In this document: positions 10,296-22,953 of the stretch, one piece after another
Numbering within the stretch: the stretch's first letter is position 1
Layout of the letters: each line of letters starts with the position of its first letter
Assembly: GCA_025399215.1 (NCBI GenBank)
Contig: MU621110.1
Span: 53,570-117,569, forward strand
DNA length: 64,000 nucleotides
Direction of reading: 5' to 3'
Source of the DNA: Globomyces pollinis-pini
Lineage: Eukaryota > Chytridiomycota > Chytridiomycetes > Rhizophydiales > Globomycetaceae
Notes under the pieces: model-generated
The model's input: the letters and a program-made list of their open reading frames with translations, nothing else
Told to the model about the DNA's origin: nothing
Database searches by the model: none
Position numbers and translations under genes: made by a program

Positions 10296-10944
10296 ATGAC
10301 ACAAACAAAGTTTGATGTGATAATACGACAAGAACCTCTTGTGGGAAGGATGTGTGGGGTAAAAGACACTGTAAACCGTAGAGCTATGTAAGTTCAACCT
10401 ACCTTAACTAGTAGTGATCCGCCCTTAATTATAGAACTAGCTAATATTGAAACTCCGGATGATATTGATTGGTATTTCTTATCACTAACAGACAGTTTGA
10501 GTTTCTGTAATAGATTTATTTGCCACTTGAATCTATACTCTGAAGATCATGAAAACAGCATGTATTTTAGACAAGTTGATAGTCGACCACTTCGAAATAT
10601 GCTTGGTGATGCTACAGCATCAGCGATACCACTTCATGATCCTCAAGATGATGAACTGAAGCTGTTTTTCATCTTCCATAACATATCCATAAGAAAAACA
10701 GGAATGTACTATTTTTCCTGTGATATAATTGATGTTGAAAGGTAAGAATTCAATACTTATTGGTAGTGGTTTAATCCAAACAAAGAACACGAACTGCTTT
10801 AAAATATACAACAACAAAGAGTTTCCTGGCAATGCTCCTTGTACAACTTTAAGTCGGTCGTTTATATCGCAAGGCATTCGAATCCGATTCAAACCCCAAA
10901 TTAAAAACAATGATTGTCACTATCAACAAAACACGAGTGGTTGA
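10296..10944 (+). CDS. Velvet-domain transcriptional regulator
   Basis: Velvet proteins (VeA, VelB, VosA, VelC) are fungal DNA-binding regulators of development and secondary metabolism. Near the N-terminus RQEPLVGRMCGVKD is followed by SSDPPLIIELA, the family's opening block with Pro-Pro and the hydrophobic strand. Then FFIFHNISIRKTGMYYF and the closing block KEFPG...TTLSRSFISQGIRIRFK are diagnostic. Two introns, 24 nt (10388..10411) and 25 nt (10742..10766), restore one frame throughout. The protein is about 200 residues, essentially only the velvet domain, so I cannot assign it to a specific subfamily. VPS38 lies 290 bp downstream on the same strand. Confidence 0.85.
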
Positions 10945-11235
10945 CAAGTGCAGTACATAACGCAATATATTTTAACTAATTTGAATTATTGTCGCTGATT
11001 GTTCTTTGTTAGTAATAGAAACTGGGATTCTAATCATGAAAAATATTAAACTCATTGGTGTTAAGATTAATGAACTATGAAAGACCACGTACCAAATTAA
11101 AGCCCCAGATTCAACCATCGCATCCACTAATAAACTGGCTGCTTGGTGTCATGATACTCACTTCATTTCTTGTAACTTCATTTACTTTTCCTTGGAGATT
11201 TTGCAACACAGTTCAACTCGCTTGTTAATAGTTCC

Positions 11236-12892
11236 ATGATTCAATTCATAACGATTCGAAAACTAAAAGCTTTAAGCTCATACACCCTATCGATAAAGAA
11301 GTTGCAATATAAACCTCATCCAACTGATTCAGCTTCAGTAAATGATGAATATGTCTTACCAGATCAACCGGATTGTATGGGTAACTAGCCCCTTATCAAC
11401 ACTAATCATAGTCATCAAATCAACTCAGGTAGCAGAAACCTGTCATCCGATTTGGTATGTGCCGGAATATCTACCACATCGTAATCATATTCATTTAACA
11501 ATGTCAGGATTCTTGATTGAAGTTGAAGACAAATCCAACATATGTGTATTCTCTCTATTAGTGGATATCTCTATGTTAACCTTCATTGGTTCAAATGTAC
11601 CATTGATGTTTTAATTATCAGATTGAAGATTATCATTTCGATGGCATTACTTTATTAATGGGAGCTTCAAATGGTTATTATATACCAAGAGATGTTACTA
11701 CGCATATAGAATCTACTCAGATACCACAAAAGGTTTTTAAAGGCTGTTTAATGCTTTAGTTGAAAAACTCATATTCTCTATCAACTGTTCATCAGTATCT
11801 TGCATTTGTTCATATTTAGAATTATCAATGTAACAAAGAAGATAGACGAGATGCAGATTATTGTGAAAGACAAGGAACGACAAGGTGAAGAGTATTTTGC
11901 ACAACATGCAGAGAGTCGAGCAAATGTATTGGGATAGAATTAACAGAAAGGCGATAAAAAATAGAACTATAAGAAGTAATATAACAAGATTAGATGGAGA
12001 GATACTAAAGAAAACACAAGAAAACCAAGAGTGTACAAACAATTAATTAACCAATTTTTTAGTACTGCTAATCGTTAAAGAGAAGCAGCGTATTTTAGCT
12101 GCCAAAAAATCCCAGTTAAAGGTGCTAGAATTGAAAAATCAAAAGGTATTGTTAATATGTACTTATAACTAGGAAAAACGAAATTTACAATCTCTTAAAG
12201 ATGGATTAGAATTAACAAAGTAAATTCAGGAAAGGATTTTATAATTAGACGTCAAATGAATTCAATCTATATGAAACTCGTCAAAAGACAATCACAGTTA
12301 ATTTGCAACATATCCGAAATATATCCAATACAGGTAACAACGTTTAAATTTATTATAGAACAACTGTATAAGAAATATACCCCTGCCTAACTCGTCTTTT
12401 GAACGAACCGACAAAGAGCTTACAGCCACTGGTCTAGGATTTACATGTCATTACGTCTCTATGATTAGTTTATACCTAAACATACCACTAAGATACCCAA
12501 TGGCCATAAAATCATCCAGATCTGTTATTTATGACTTTATAACGACTTCTTATGAAGGCTCAAAAGAGTATGACTTTTTATTTTAATGGTAGATTTCCAC
12601 TTTTTCAAAAGGGCTCTGATGCCAAACGATTTGCTTATGGTGTTTTTCTTTTGAACAAAAACATTGAACAGGTTAGGATAAAATATTTTATAGTAGCTTA
12701 TGAATGCTATCGGTATTCCTATTAAAGATTTACGACAAACTCTTGTCAATATTCAAACCATTCAATCTGTTTTAAACCAAGAAGTGTAAAATATTATTTG
12801 TAGTAATGACTTAGTGTACTGGAGAATGTCGAAAGTCCAATGAATTGGAATCAATTCGGTATAACCTATCAATTTGGAATGGGATCAAGTAA
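11236..12892 (+). CDS. VPS38: VPS38/UVRAG-like PI3-kinase complex II subunit
   Basis: Subunit of the Vps34 phosphatidylinositol 3-kinase complex acting on endosomes and vacuolar sorting. After an N-terminal IRKLKALSSYTL block, a C2-like region (HPIWYVPEYLP, GASNGYYIPRD) and a Lys/Gln-rich coiled coil, the conserved C-terminal domain follows. It has PLRYPMAIKSSRS, FPLFQKGSDAKRFAYGV, FLLNKNIEQL and DLRQTLVNIQ, all hallmarks of UVRAG. Many 25-30-nt introns are required; the coiled-coil region is not fully resolved. The start is uncertain. A short upstream ORF at 11070 (MNYERPRTKLK, with one membrane segment) could be a separate gene or an alternative 5' exon. A 98-bp piece of this gene is duplicated at 6327. 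Confidence 0.78.
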
Positions 12893-12995
12893 TTTAGAAT
12901 CTTATTCTGAGCAATAAATTGTATAATAAAATAGTACCTTTACCAATGTATTTTAAGGTGGTTTCCAATGTACAGGTAACGTGTAGAAGAATACA

Positions 12996-14255
12996 ATGGA
13001 TTTGTTCGTGGAGACAGACACTTTTGATGATAAGCAAACCTTCCAAAGAAAGATTTTTATGGCTCAAAGAACAAAATCGGTGTAAGATTTGTCAAGTTTT
13101 TGTAACTATTTATAGAAAGCAAAAAGCAGATGAAGAGAGTAAGCAAGTAGAACAATTTCTACAGAGCGAAAGGGAAAAATATCGCGTCTTCCAAGACGAG
13201 CCAAAACTATTAATTCTTGGTTCTTCAGATTCAGGGAAATCTACTCTATTAAAACAACTCAAGATCATATATGGAGATGGATTTACAGAGGAAGAAATTA
13301 ATGGTTTTAGAAAACAAATCATTAAAAACATTATTGAAATATGTCAAAAAATAGTGGCAGATTTAGATGATTCTATAAAGGAAAAGTATGAGAATGTTGC
13401 AACTATTGAAACAACGGATCTTCAATCATCGTATCTAGATGATCAAATGATCAAATCAATATCAACTTTTTGGAATGAACCTGTTATTCAAAGCGAATTT
13501 GAAAAGATTAAAGCAGATGTGCCCGAATCTACTACCTAGTTTGTTTCATTCCTGTTAAACCTTAGTTTCTTTCAAAATCTCTCTCAAAAAGTCTCTATTG
13601 CATCTGTGCTGACCAATGAAGGTATATAAATGAACTGAAGTTTACCAAGAATAGATATATTGTTAATAAGAACAGTTACACAGCAAATCACAGATACTGT
13701 TTTTATTATTGAAAAACTAACATTCCATTTTTATGATGTATCTGGATTGAAACACCATCGTAAACACTGGATAGCATATTTTGAAGATGTATTGACAATT
13801 GTATTTGTCGTTTCCTTATCTAGTTACGATCAAGTGATGGTGGAAGACATGAAAACGAATCGAATGAATGATGCAATTGATTTATTTGATCAAATGGTTA
13901 ACCATCCACTGTTGGCAAAACCTGATATGATGATATTTTACAATAAGAAAGATTTATTTGACAAAAAGATAAAGCAATCACCATTAAAAAATTATTTCCC
14001 AGATTATAATGGTATATAGATAATGCTAAAAGTTAGGAAGAGAGTATTCGGTAGATGATGGTTACAATTATTTCAAGCGAAGGTTCAAAAATGCTTGTAA
14101 ATCAGAAACAAAATTTCTAAATCACTTTCTGACGTGTTGCACTGATACAACATTTATGCGATCCGTCATTAAAGTGTTAATGTAAGTATTTACCGTTGCT
14201 TAATAACAGCCAATCAATTATGAAGAACAAGATGAAAAATGTTGGTATGTTATAA
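12996..14255 (+). CDS. Divergent G-protein alpha subunit, copy 3
   Basis: Complete plus-strand G-alpha gene. Start MDLFVETDTF (no MG); a 34-nt intron at 13082..13115; then P-loop GSSDSGKST with LKQLKIIYG and the helical domain. A 27-nt intron and a further short intron lead to NEDILLIRTVTQ (switch I Arg present). Switch II is DVSGLKHHRKHW, then TNRM, FYNKKDLF, a 24-nt intron after PDYNG, and FLTCCTDTT. One last intron precedes a C-terminus ending MKNVGML. Intron positions match the other copies, so the family arose by DNA-level duplication. The Gln-to-Leu and Gly-to-Ser substitutions are shared. It lacks the usual C-terminal Cys. The seven-helix gene at 14345 is convergent with it. Confidence 0.85.
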
Positions 14256-14344
14256 GTTATTAGATATGTTTTTTTTTATAAAACTTATATTGCAAGCAAA
14301 TCCTACACTTTATGACGTTCTTGAGTTGTTCTATTATTCATAAT

Positions 14345-15217
14345 TCACAAACTTAATTGAAAGCTGGCAAAATCAGCAAAGAGCAGTTGAAATAAAATGA
14401 TTTCGCAAATGCAAATTAATATGAAATAGACTCCCTTTCGTCTAATAGATTTTCCAATTAAATTCCATGTACTGAAAGTGGTAAAGACATCACCAATCAT
14501 CAGCAAACAATTTCGCAAAATAATTCGCCAATCGAAGTTCATCAACGATTCATCCAACCCAAGCTGTAGTGCATGACACAATGCTGTTCCACCAACCATC
14601 AATAACAAATACGGATACTTTTGGTTTTTGGAATTGACATGTAAAGCCATGACCATCATGGAAAAGATTTCAGTGACACTAAAGTAGATTTGAGAATAAA
14701 ACATTGGATAATAACGATCATTCAAGTAATGCATCATAACAAAACATCCATACCAAACTGTTGGGATATTACTAACGATAGCTAGACAGGTGAGATATCG
14801 AGCTTTTCGATTCAACAAAGCAATCACCATCATTTCAATGACTCTTGAAGTTAGTATACACCAGAAAAATAACCATCCGAATATGTATAACGTATTAGCA
14901 TCAACATTCAAATAAAGTGATTTATAACAGTTTCGTGTCCCTGCTGGAAATTTGACACCCAATCGAATAGTTGTTTCTGTAGTATATTGGATACATTTAT
15001 AATATTCCTTATTGTATCCATCCCAACAACCAAGTGGAGGTTCAGTACACGTTTTCGTAGGATTAAACTGTTTTTCTGATTCAGATGGAATCAAATATAG
15101 ATGAGATGATATCACGACGATTAGACATACGATGAAACCTAGTAGGATTCCAATTGCGCGTGGGATTTGACTTTGAATGGTTAAGTTTGGTTTAACTTGT
15201 TGGTTTGTTGATTTCAT
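14345..15217 (-). CDS. Seven-helix membrane protein, copy A (unknown family)
   Basis: 290 residues in one exon. Hydrophobic segments lie at about residues 20-43, 110-135, 143-167, 176-197, 205-226, 232-254 and 262-285. A roughly 65-residue Cys-containing loop (CTEPPLGCWDGY, CIQYTTETT, NCYKSLYL) sits between the first two. I do not recognise the family. Its twin at 38289 is almost identical over the first 230 residues. It lies between G-alpha copies 3 and 4, which makes a receptor role worth testing, but no known GPCR motif is visible. Seven helices with a cytoplasmic N-terminus would put the C-terminus outside, so topology also needs checking. Confidence 0.75.
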   Translation of the reverse strand: MKSTNQQVKPNLTIQSQIPRAIGILLGFIVCLIVVISSHLYLIPSESEKQFNPTKTCTEPPLGCWDGYNKEYYKCIQYTTETTIRLGVKFPAGTRNCYKSLYLNVDANTLYIFGWLFFWCILTSRVIEMMVIALLNRKARYLTCLAIVSNIPTVWYGCFVMMHYLNDRYYPMFYSQIYFSVTEIFSMMVMALHVNSKNQKYPYLLLMVGGTALCHALQLGLDESLMNFDWRIILRNCLLMIGDVFTTFSTWNLIGKSIRRKGVYFILICICEIILFQLLFADFASFQLSL

Positions 15218-15451
15218 TACGCGATGAAGTTAAATAATTGAAAAATTGTGTTTGATGATTCTAATTCAACACCTGCAGTAAAATCAATATCATATGCTGT
15301 ATATTAGAAACTATAAAATCATTATTAGAAGGTTATACCTTATTTTATATAAATCGTGGAGATGAGGAGTAAACCCACACAAACAAATTGTAATCACTCA
15401 ATATATATCCAGCAGACTCTGGAAGCACAATAGAACACCAATATTATAGAT

Positions 15452-16653
15452 ATGAGTACAGCAAAGTAATGATTTAAAAAAGCTTACATCATAGAGATCA
15501 AAAAGAACAAAAACAACAATCAAAGAAAATTGAAGATTATTTAAAGAACGAAAAGCGAGAATATCAAAAGATTGCGGGTGAACCAAAAATCCTGATTCTT
15601 GGATCATCCGATTCAGGAAAATCGACCTTTTTAAAGCAACTCAAAATTCTACACGGAGGAGGATTTACAGCCGAAGAACGAAAAATAGCTAAAAATGGAG
15701 TTTTAAAGAACATCTTATCAGTCATTGAGCAATTATTAAACAATTCTACCGATGCAATTAAAAAGAAATACGAATTAGTGACGAAATTTATTTCATTAGA
15801 GACTGGACCATTTATGGACTTTCCAGAAATAATCGTGAATTTATTGACAACAATTTGGAATGATTCGAATATAAAAACGACTTTCATATCACTAGAACAA
15901 GAATTTCCTGCATCCACATCATTGTAATTCCAATCATTATCATAATTGATAGTTTTTTCGATAAACTAACACAAATATCTACCAAATCGTATATCATGAC
16001 AGATTCAGGTACATAAAAAAGTTTGCTTACCAAATTGTAGATATTTTGTTATTACGTACGGTTACACAAACGATATCAGATACGGTATTCCCAATCCAGG
16101 GTAAAAATATGCACTTCTACGATGTATCGGGTCTAAAACATCATCGTAAATCATGGATACCCTATTTTCAAGATATAACTGCCATTGTCTTTGTTGTAGC
16201 CCTTTCTTCATATGATCAAATGATGATGGAAGATCCTACTATGAATCGAATGGTAGATGCTTTAAATTTATTCGATTTTATTGTCAATCACAAATTATTG
16301 GTGAATCCAGATATGATTCTATTTTTGAACAAAACAGATTTGTTTTCAGCAAAAGTCAAGACGAGTTTTATTAAACCTCATTTCCCGGATTATAATCGTG
16401 GTAACGGATTTGTATGATTTTGATGGTAGAACGTGATGGAAGTGTATCGGAAGGTTCAAGATTCTTTGAGAAAAAGTTTATGGGATTGAAAAAGAATGAA
16501 AAGAAATTGATGATGGTACATTTTACATGTTGTACGGATACCAAAGCGATGGATGCTATTGTATCTGGGGTCATGTATTATCATATTTCGATACTAACAT
16601 ATAGTATTTCGTTGGTGACAAAAGCTGTCAATTCAGCTGGAATGATACAATAG
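15452..16653 (+). CDS. Divergent G-protein alpha subunit, copy 4
   Basis: Complete plus-strand G-alpha gene. The first exon is only 14 nt (15452..15465, MSTA), followed by a 29-nt intron, a charged coil, P-loop GSSDSGKST and the helical domain. Switch I is LLRTVTQTISDTVF, switch II DVSGLKHHRKSW, then MNRM, NKTD and HFTCCTDTK. Removing a 30-nt intron at 16575..16604 (TACTAAC-type branch point) gives a tail of 25 residues after TDTK, ending SAGMIQ, the normal length. Gln-to-Leu in switch II and Gly-to-Ser in the P-loop are shared with the other copies. No MG start and no C-terminal Cys. Confidence 0.85.
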
Positions 16654-16750
16654 ATCTTGATAATATATTTAAGTTTGGGTACTTAATTTTCACATCATTG
16701 AAAGATAAAGCACAGTGTTTATTTAAATCTATAAAAAAAGTATTACTCAA

Positions 16751-19700
16751 TTAACCAATAGGTTTGGGTAAAGTAGAATCATACCCAAGCACACTCTCTG
16801 AAATCCCCTGCGACTGTGAAAACGCAAATCCAGTATGTTTCCTTCGATTCTTCTGTATCGATTTAACTTTCTGAATTGTTTTCTGGAACCATTCCGATTT
16901 GGGTCGGTAATCAGGTACATTGTACTTGAAACTTTCTTGTGCAATATGATATGGTTGTGGTGCATAAGTGCGCTTATAGAATTTCCATACTATATCACGG
17001 ATATTCACTATAACCGGGAAAACTACGATTGATAACCAAAAAGTGGACTAAAAAATTACTATAACAAAGAAATACCGAAAAGAAAATAACGGGATTGGTA
17101 TTGGTCAATTCTTGTGAGGCCTTGAACCACAAAGGTACTAAGTACGCATACTACAATAAAAAAAAAATTAAAATTACCAATGGATAACCGATAGCATAGA
17201 AAATAACACTTCCAAATAATGCAACACCGACCAAAAAACTCATTGTATCCACCATCAAAAACATCTTTATAGTAACGGTGACGATAATAGTTGAATAGTT
17301 CATGATACCAAAGACCCAGTTATCACCGACACGGCCATCAGCGAGAATATCTCCTGTGGAAAACGTAAACACCCATAAGTAGAAAATAAATACGGAATGC
17401 AGTAATGAATTGAAAATCCATTGTAGGAAGACTTTATGATTGTAGAATTGTGATTTACGTCCAAGTTTGTACATTTGTGGATACTTGTCCAATAACTGAG
17501 CAGGCACGAATTGATCTAATAACCCAACGGCAACAGGCTGCAAAAACGTCCACACGATATTGTAGGAAGAGACACCCACCCATTGTTCAAACAGCGTCTA
17601 TAATTAATATGAGAAACTAGTATCCATACCTGGGCAGAGAAATTGTTGGTAAGTGTGTATGAGAATTGTGCGAAATACATGACAATGTTTTTATAAAACG
17701 ACATCAGAATGACTTTGGAAACTCGAGAATAGGCCCACGATCCATGTACCAATAACAATTTGCGTAAAAATCTAAATTGTCCAATAGCAAAATCGGCAGA
17801 TCGAGCAGCCTGAAGACCCTCCATACCAGAAATACCAACACCTACATGCGCAGCCTGGATCATACTAACATCATTTGCACCATCACCAATGGCAAGTGTA
17901 ATAGAACCTGCCACGTTTTCCTTGACTAAACTCACCACCAAGGCTTTTTGCAATGGAGAGACTCGACAACAAACAACAGCTTTACACATTAATGCTAGTT
18001 CCAAGAAAATCTCGTTAATGCTGGGGTCAAGTGCATGTGTCAGGGTTTTGCCATCAATAATCAATGCCAGCTATACAATAAGTTCATAGTTAGTTACATC
18101 TAAATCGCCTCCCACATCTTTGTCGAACTTTCCATCACTTTTACGAATACCAGCCCAAAAATGTTTCCAAAACTTGTTTTGTGGTTTAATATTTAATTCT
18201 TGTTTCAATTGATTAAGGTTTTTCAACAAATAGGCTTTAGTACCTTCCAAAGTCTCTTCATTGCAGATCATCATGGCCATATCGGAGTTGATCAGCTTAC
18301 ATGAATATCCAATGTTGATGGCTGTTTCTTGTCGATCACCTTGTCGTTAATCGATAACTTTATTACCTGTTAATACCCATACTTTAATACCACCTTTCAT
18401 GAGAGTGGCAATGGTATCAGGCACACCTTCTTGTAATTTATCCTCAATGGCAGTGGCACCCACTAATACAAGTTCATTTTCGATAAGTTCGGCAGCGGCA
18501 TCGAGAGCATCTTGTCTACCATTGATTTGTGCATTTGCATCTTCAAATTTACGGAACCAAAGACGGAATTCATCTTCAGGGATATCACGATAGGCTAATA
18601 CAAGTGTTCGTAATCCAATAGCAGCAAATGATTCCAATTGCTCTTCTGTTTTTTTGATAAATTCTGTTCCATGATTGATTCTTGGAAACATAACGGAATC
18701 AGCTCCTTTGATTAATAATTTGACTTGGCCATCAGGTGCTCGGACAATCACAGACATTCGTTTACGGTCAGAATTGAATTCGTTCACACATAAAATATCG
18801 TAATCTCGGTCAACACCATCTACTGAAATTGTTACTGATCGTGGTCGTCGAGTCTATGGATGAGATTGTATGTCTAATTACATGAAATTTGTAACCTAAT
18901 AAACTGGCCCCTTCTACAAACGCAGCTTCGTCAGGACTTGATGCCTGATATTTAATTTTGGTAGGATCTTTTTCATCGTGTTCTGGAATAACAGTGTGAC
19001 AAACAGCCAAAAGTGACATGAAATTATCAATATGTTGACTATTCATTCCAGCATCTTTATCCTTCTTCATATCAGCATATGTAAGATAATCAGGATTTTC
19101 TGAAAAATATTTGGCAGCTTCAGATTCATCCAAATCCGAGTACATTCTACCAGCAATAGATGCGATTTTGAATTCCATAACATTTCTTGTTAACGTTCCA
19201 GTTTTGTCGCTAAAGATAAAATCAACTTGTCCCAATTCTTCAATCAAAGTGGAAGTTCTAGCAACCGCTGGAGTGTCGCTTACATCATAATACATATCCA
19301 AATCGTTATTGATAAACATACACAGGGCGAAACGCACCAATTCAACAGTGACTACCAAACTGATTGGAATCATACTGTTGTAGAGACAAATAAAGGTTAA
19401 AAAGTTCTGCCGAGTTAGGTATTTTCGAAAGTGTGTACCTTAAAGAACTGTAATGCTGAGGTCGGTAAATGCTCTCCAGGGAAGTTATTGATTAAAATTC
19501 CTCGTACAAAAGGAACATTTTGCTAAAAAAAATTAAAACCTGTAAGAATGGATTCAAAGAAACGCAAAGCGAATATACGCAAACAGATTAAGAATTGTTT
19601 GACAATAGTGAACTCTTAAAGGAAAATTTTACAAAGACAACACAGTAAGTGATTGATCAGAAAGCGATACGAGAAAGATAAAAGAAGTGGGGTGGTGTTT

Positions 19701-20931
19701 CCTTACCTCAGCAAAGTACTGACCGATAGTACAGACGATGGACATAGCCAACAACAAGAAAAACAAAAAGATAATCTGAGTATTGACCATACGTTCAACC
19801 TTTGTGTACTTTACTGGGGTAGTAGAAGAATTTTTCATTAATTTCGTCTCATGGCCAGTAAAAACCACAATTCCATAAACCCAACGAGTATTTCTTAACT
19901 GAGCACCCTACATATTAATAAAGCATATATGATACTCGAAGGAGCAACTGTTTTGGGGATAGAGGAATTTGTTTTCCATTTAAGGTCAAGTTTGCTTCAA
20001 AAGTGTATAAACTGCTATTTGGTAATTCCGTAACGATATGACCTTTTTGTTAGTTGTATAAAGATACCAGAGATAGCAGAAACAGCTTCAGGAGTCAAGA
20101 TATCAGCAGTTTCGGGTAAACCTTGACGAATTTTCAAGTTGGTTTCACTAATATTAAGTTGTGATGATTTACCCATCCAAGTTTGCGGTTTCAATGTAAC
20201 ACATAGCATCGGGTTCTGAAGAAGAGAGAATGACGATATCTGCGGCGATAGATTCGTTGTTTTCAATTTTAACAATATCACCGACCTTTGAGTGAGAATA
20301 CTGATTTGAATACCTTCAAGTCTCTCCAAGCGATAGGTTTGAAGGTGTGATTATTGAGGACTTTAATGGAAGAAGAGTTTAATTGTTGATCCTGCATTCT
20401 TCTTTTCGAGTCTTCGAGTAATTCTCTTCCACCAGACAGGATGAGGATAAAAGATAATGGAATGGTGTTTCCCCATCGCGATGTAGGAGATATAGTAGGG
20501 ATTTGCTATTTGTTAGTTTGTATATTTAATTGAAGTGATGTAATTCAAGTGTATTTAAAAAAGAATGAAAATGAAGAGTCCATACTTGTAAGAGAGCAAT
20601 GAGCAAGAAAAACAAATTCGGACTAGAATAAGTATTAAATTAGGATATTTACTATTTTGAAAAGAATTCACCCAGAAACTTTGGAAAGAAAGTAGCGATA
20701 TTGTATTTAGTAGTTGATACATAGTTGGACACATAATTGTTTCCAGTTGAGTTGAACTGAACAGTTCTTTGACTGTCTTTCATTGTATGTCTCTTTAATG
20801 TCAAGAAAGCAAAAGAAGGCTTGGAAACAAAGCCTCAACCCAAAACACCACCCCGTAAAGTCATTACCTTGAATCCTTTTGGATAGTTTGGATTTCATTT
20901 CATTTAAATTGGATTTATATTGACTGTTCAT
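16751..20931 (-). CDS. DRS2: P4-type phospholipid flippase (Drs2-like)
   Basis: Aminophospholipid-translocating P4-ATPase of the trans-Golgi/endosome. Spliced exons give [15 protein letters not shown] and [16 protein letters not shown], then [10 protein letters not shown] in the actuator domain, MIPISL at the fourth helix and the DKTGTLT phosphorylation site. [32 protein letters not shown] and [18 protein letters not shown] follow, then the last membrane helices. The tail reads VWKFYKRTY...FAFSQSQG, as in the regulatory C-terminus of Drs2. The start at 20931 (MNSQYKSN) is the best visible one but the first exon junction is uncertain. About ten introns. It needs a Cdc50-family partner, which is not in this window. 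Confidence 0.88.
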
Positions 20932-21043
20932 TTAAAATGGATTTTATTTTGTGGTAGTTTCATTGTGTTGTTGATAACAAATACTTAAAGAACTTGTCAT
21001 AACACATTAAATTTAAAAATATTATTGCTCTTTATTATCAAAA

Positions 21044-22746
21044 CTACCTTCCTATCAATACTCGTTCGCGTATAATCCCATCTTCCATTTCAACTCCAGG
21101 TGATAATGACACAAACACATACTCATACTCTTTCTCCTCTTCCATACCAGCTTCCACAACTCCAACTCGTTCATGATACTCTTGTTGGTATCGTTGTCCA
21201 ATACTCTTGTACCCAATTCCATTCGTTAAATGTAAGATCCACGTGAGTTGGACCAGCTCACGTCCTACTTTTGTATACTCTGCTACCATCCATTGATACA
21301 GCTCAGGTTCCTTCAATTCTAACCTATGTCGGTTGATTTGATTCATCTTGCGTTCCATGGACCCCATACTCACTTCCCCTTCCTCCTTCATCATCAACAT
21401 CATCACATTCGTCATATATATACCCATCATTGTATCAAGTTCGGCAGGACTTTCTCTTTCAATAACTCCAATTAACTCTTTCGGATCCAATTGGCCTTCT
21501 ACCCACTTATGATTCAACTGTCTACAAAAATCTTGACTCCATAATGTTTGGATTTTGTTGAGTGTTAAATGAATTAACTGCCCTTGAATAAACAATGCAT
21601 CAAATTCTGGTATTGCTTTGAATTGATATTTTCCTAACACCTGTCCATCAGTTTCATAAATTTCCATACCTTTTTCTCATCAGACATCTCATACAATAAA
21701 TGATAATCAAATAAGTGGGACAATCCTAATTCTTCAATTCGATCCATCACTCTTTTCAAACAGTCACCCACATGTAAACTCAAATCTGCGATTCGCATCC
21801 TCACCGCTTCGGGTGATAACTCCACACAACTTGAATCCATAAATCTCCCATCTGCATGAACCTGTAGTTCGCCCACACGCTGTTCCAACTTTGCATACAT
21901 ATCCACTTTAGGCACATGCACCTCCAATCCCTCTGGTTCCTTTGGCACCAAATTTTCCATACCTCCATCACGTTTCAATGACCCTTTCAAACGCTCCAAT
22001 AATTTCCTTGTCCCACCTCTTTTCAACGATTTACGCTCAAACTGCAAAGATGTTGTAAATGAGTATTGACGACCTAACGTGTCTGTATCATCATTATCTG
22101 GTAATTGAAAAAATGGTCCACTACGTCCTTTATACATCCGGAAACAGATATAGGTTGAAATGAAAATAATGACACATGCCATGACGATTACCACCATAGC
22201 TACCACTGACAAACCCTCGTCACTCATACGAGCAGCCGTCGTTGCTGTTGCTGTAGCCGTAGCCGTAGTAGCTGTGGCAACACTACTAAAACTTGTAATG
22301 CTGACGGTTTGTGTTGGATTGATCAAACGAGTGATAGGTTCAGATGGATCAGGAAAATCCAAAATTGGATCTTCACCATCCATAATTCTAATCCCATTCC
22401 CATCAGATGGATCAATTTTTCCTGATGCCCCAATCCCATCCAATGGATCTGTCTTTCGAATTTGAGGTTCATCCGAATCTGTTGTTCTAACCATCCCATC
22501 GCCCACATCATCCAATCCAGTATTCGGTATTACATCATCAATCCTATTATGCCACTTTCCTGACATCAGTTACGAGACATTACCTGTTCGATACTGTGAT
22601 GTCTTAGCTCCATGCTGACCATGATGTATTCTTGCATGTCCATGGTGTATTGGGTGATAGCGTTGTTTTGGACGGATTCGATGTGGAATGGATCGTTGCT
22701 GTGATAACATTGGTTGTAATGTTATTAATATCCATAGTATATTCAT
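21044..22746 (-). CDS. Type I single-pass membrane protein, unknown function
   Basis: Not recognised. The first exon gives a short signal peptide (MNILWILITLQPMLSQ) and a His/Arg-rich segment. A 25-nt intron joins it to an acidic Asp/Pro-rich ectodomain, then an Ala/Thr stalk (TATTATATATATTAA) and one membrane helix (SVVAMVVIVMACVIIFISTYI). A cytoplasmic domain of about 350 residues follows. A 29-nt intron at about 21639..21667 joins its two halves. The cytoplasmic part is mostly helical with Leu/Glu-rich blocks and no motif I can name. The layout is that of a cell-surface sensor or adhesion protein; that is inference. Same strand as the flippase and LTV1. Confidence 0.65.
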
Positions 22747-22953
22747 TCCTTAAGTTTAACTTTTTTAGAATTTGTTGTGGTTGTTGGCTGGTGCACTTCG
22801 CCGACTAGTTTTTTCAGTGGTTGGAAATGAACAACTTTCTATGAATTGCTGTGTAAGAGCAAACTATAACAAGATAGAATAACATGAAAGTACTAATATT
22901 GGACGAATTTGGGAGTGGTTTTGATTGTAAAAAATATAAAAATACAAGATACT

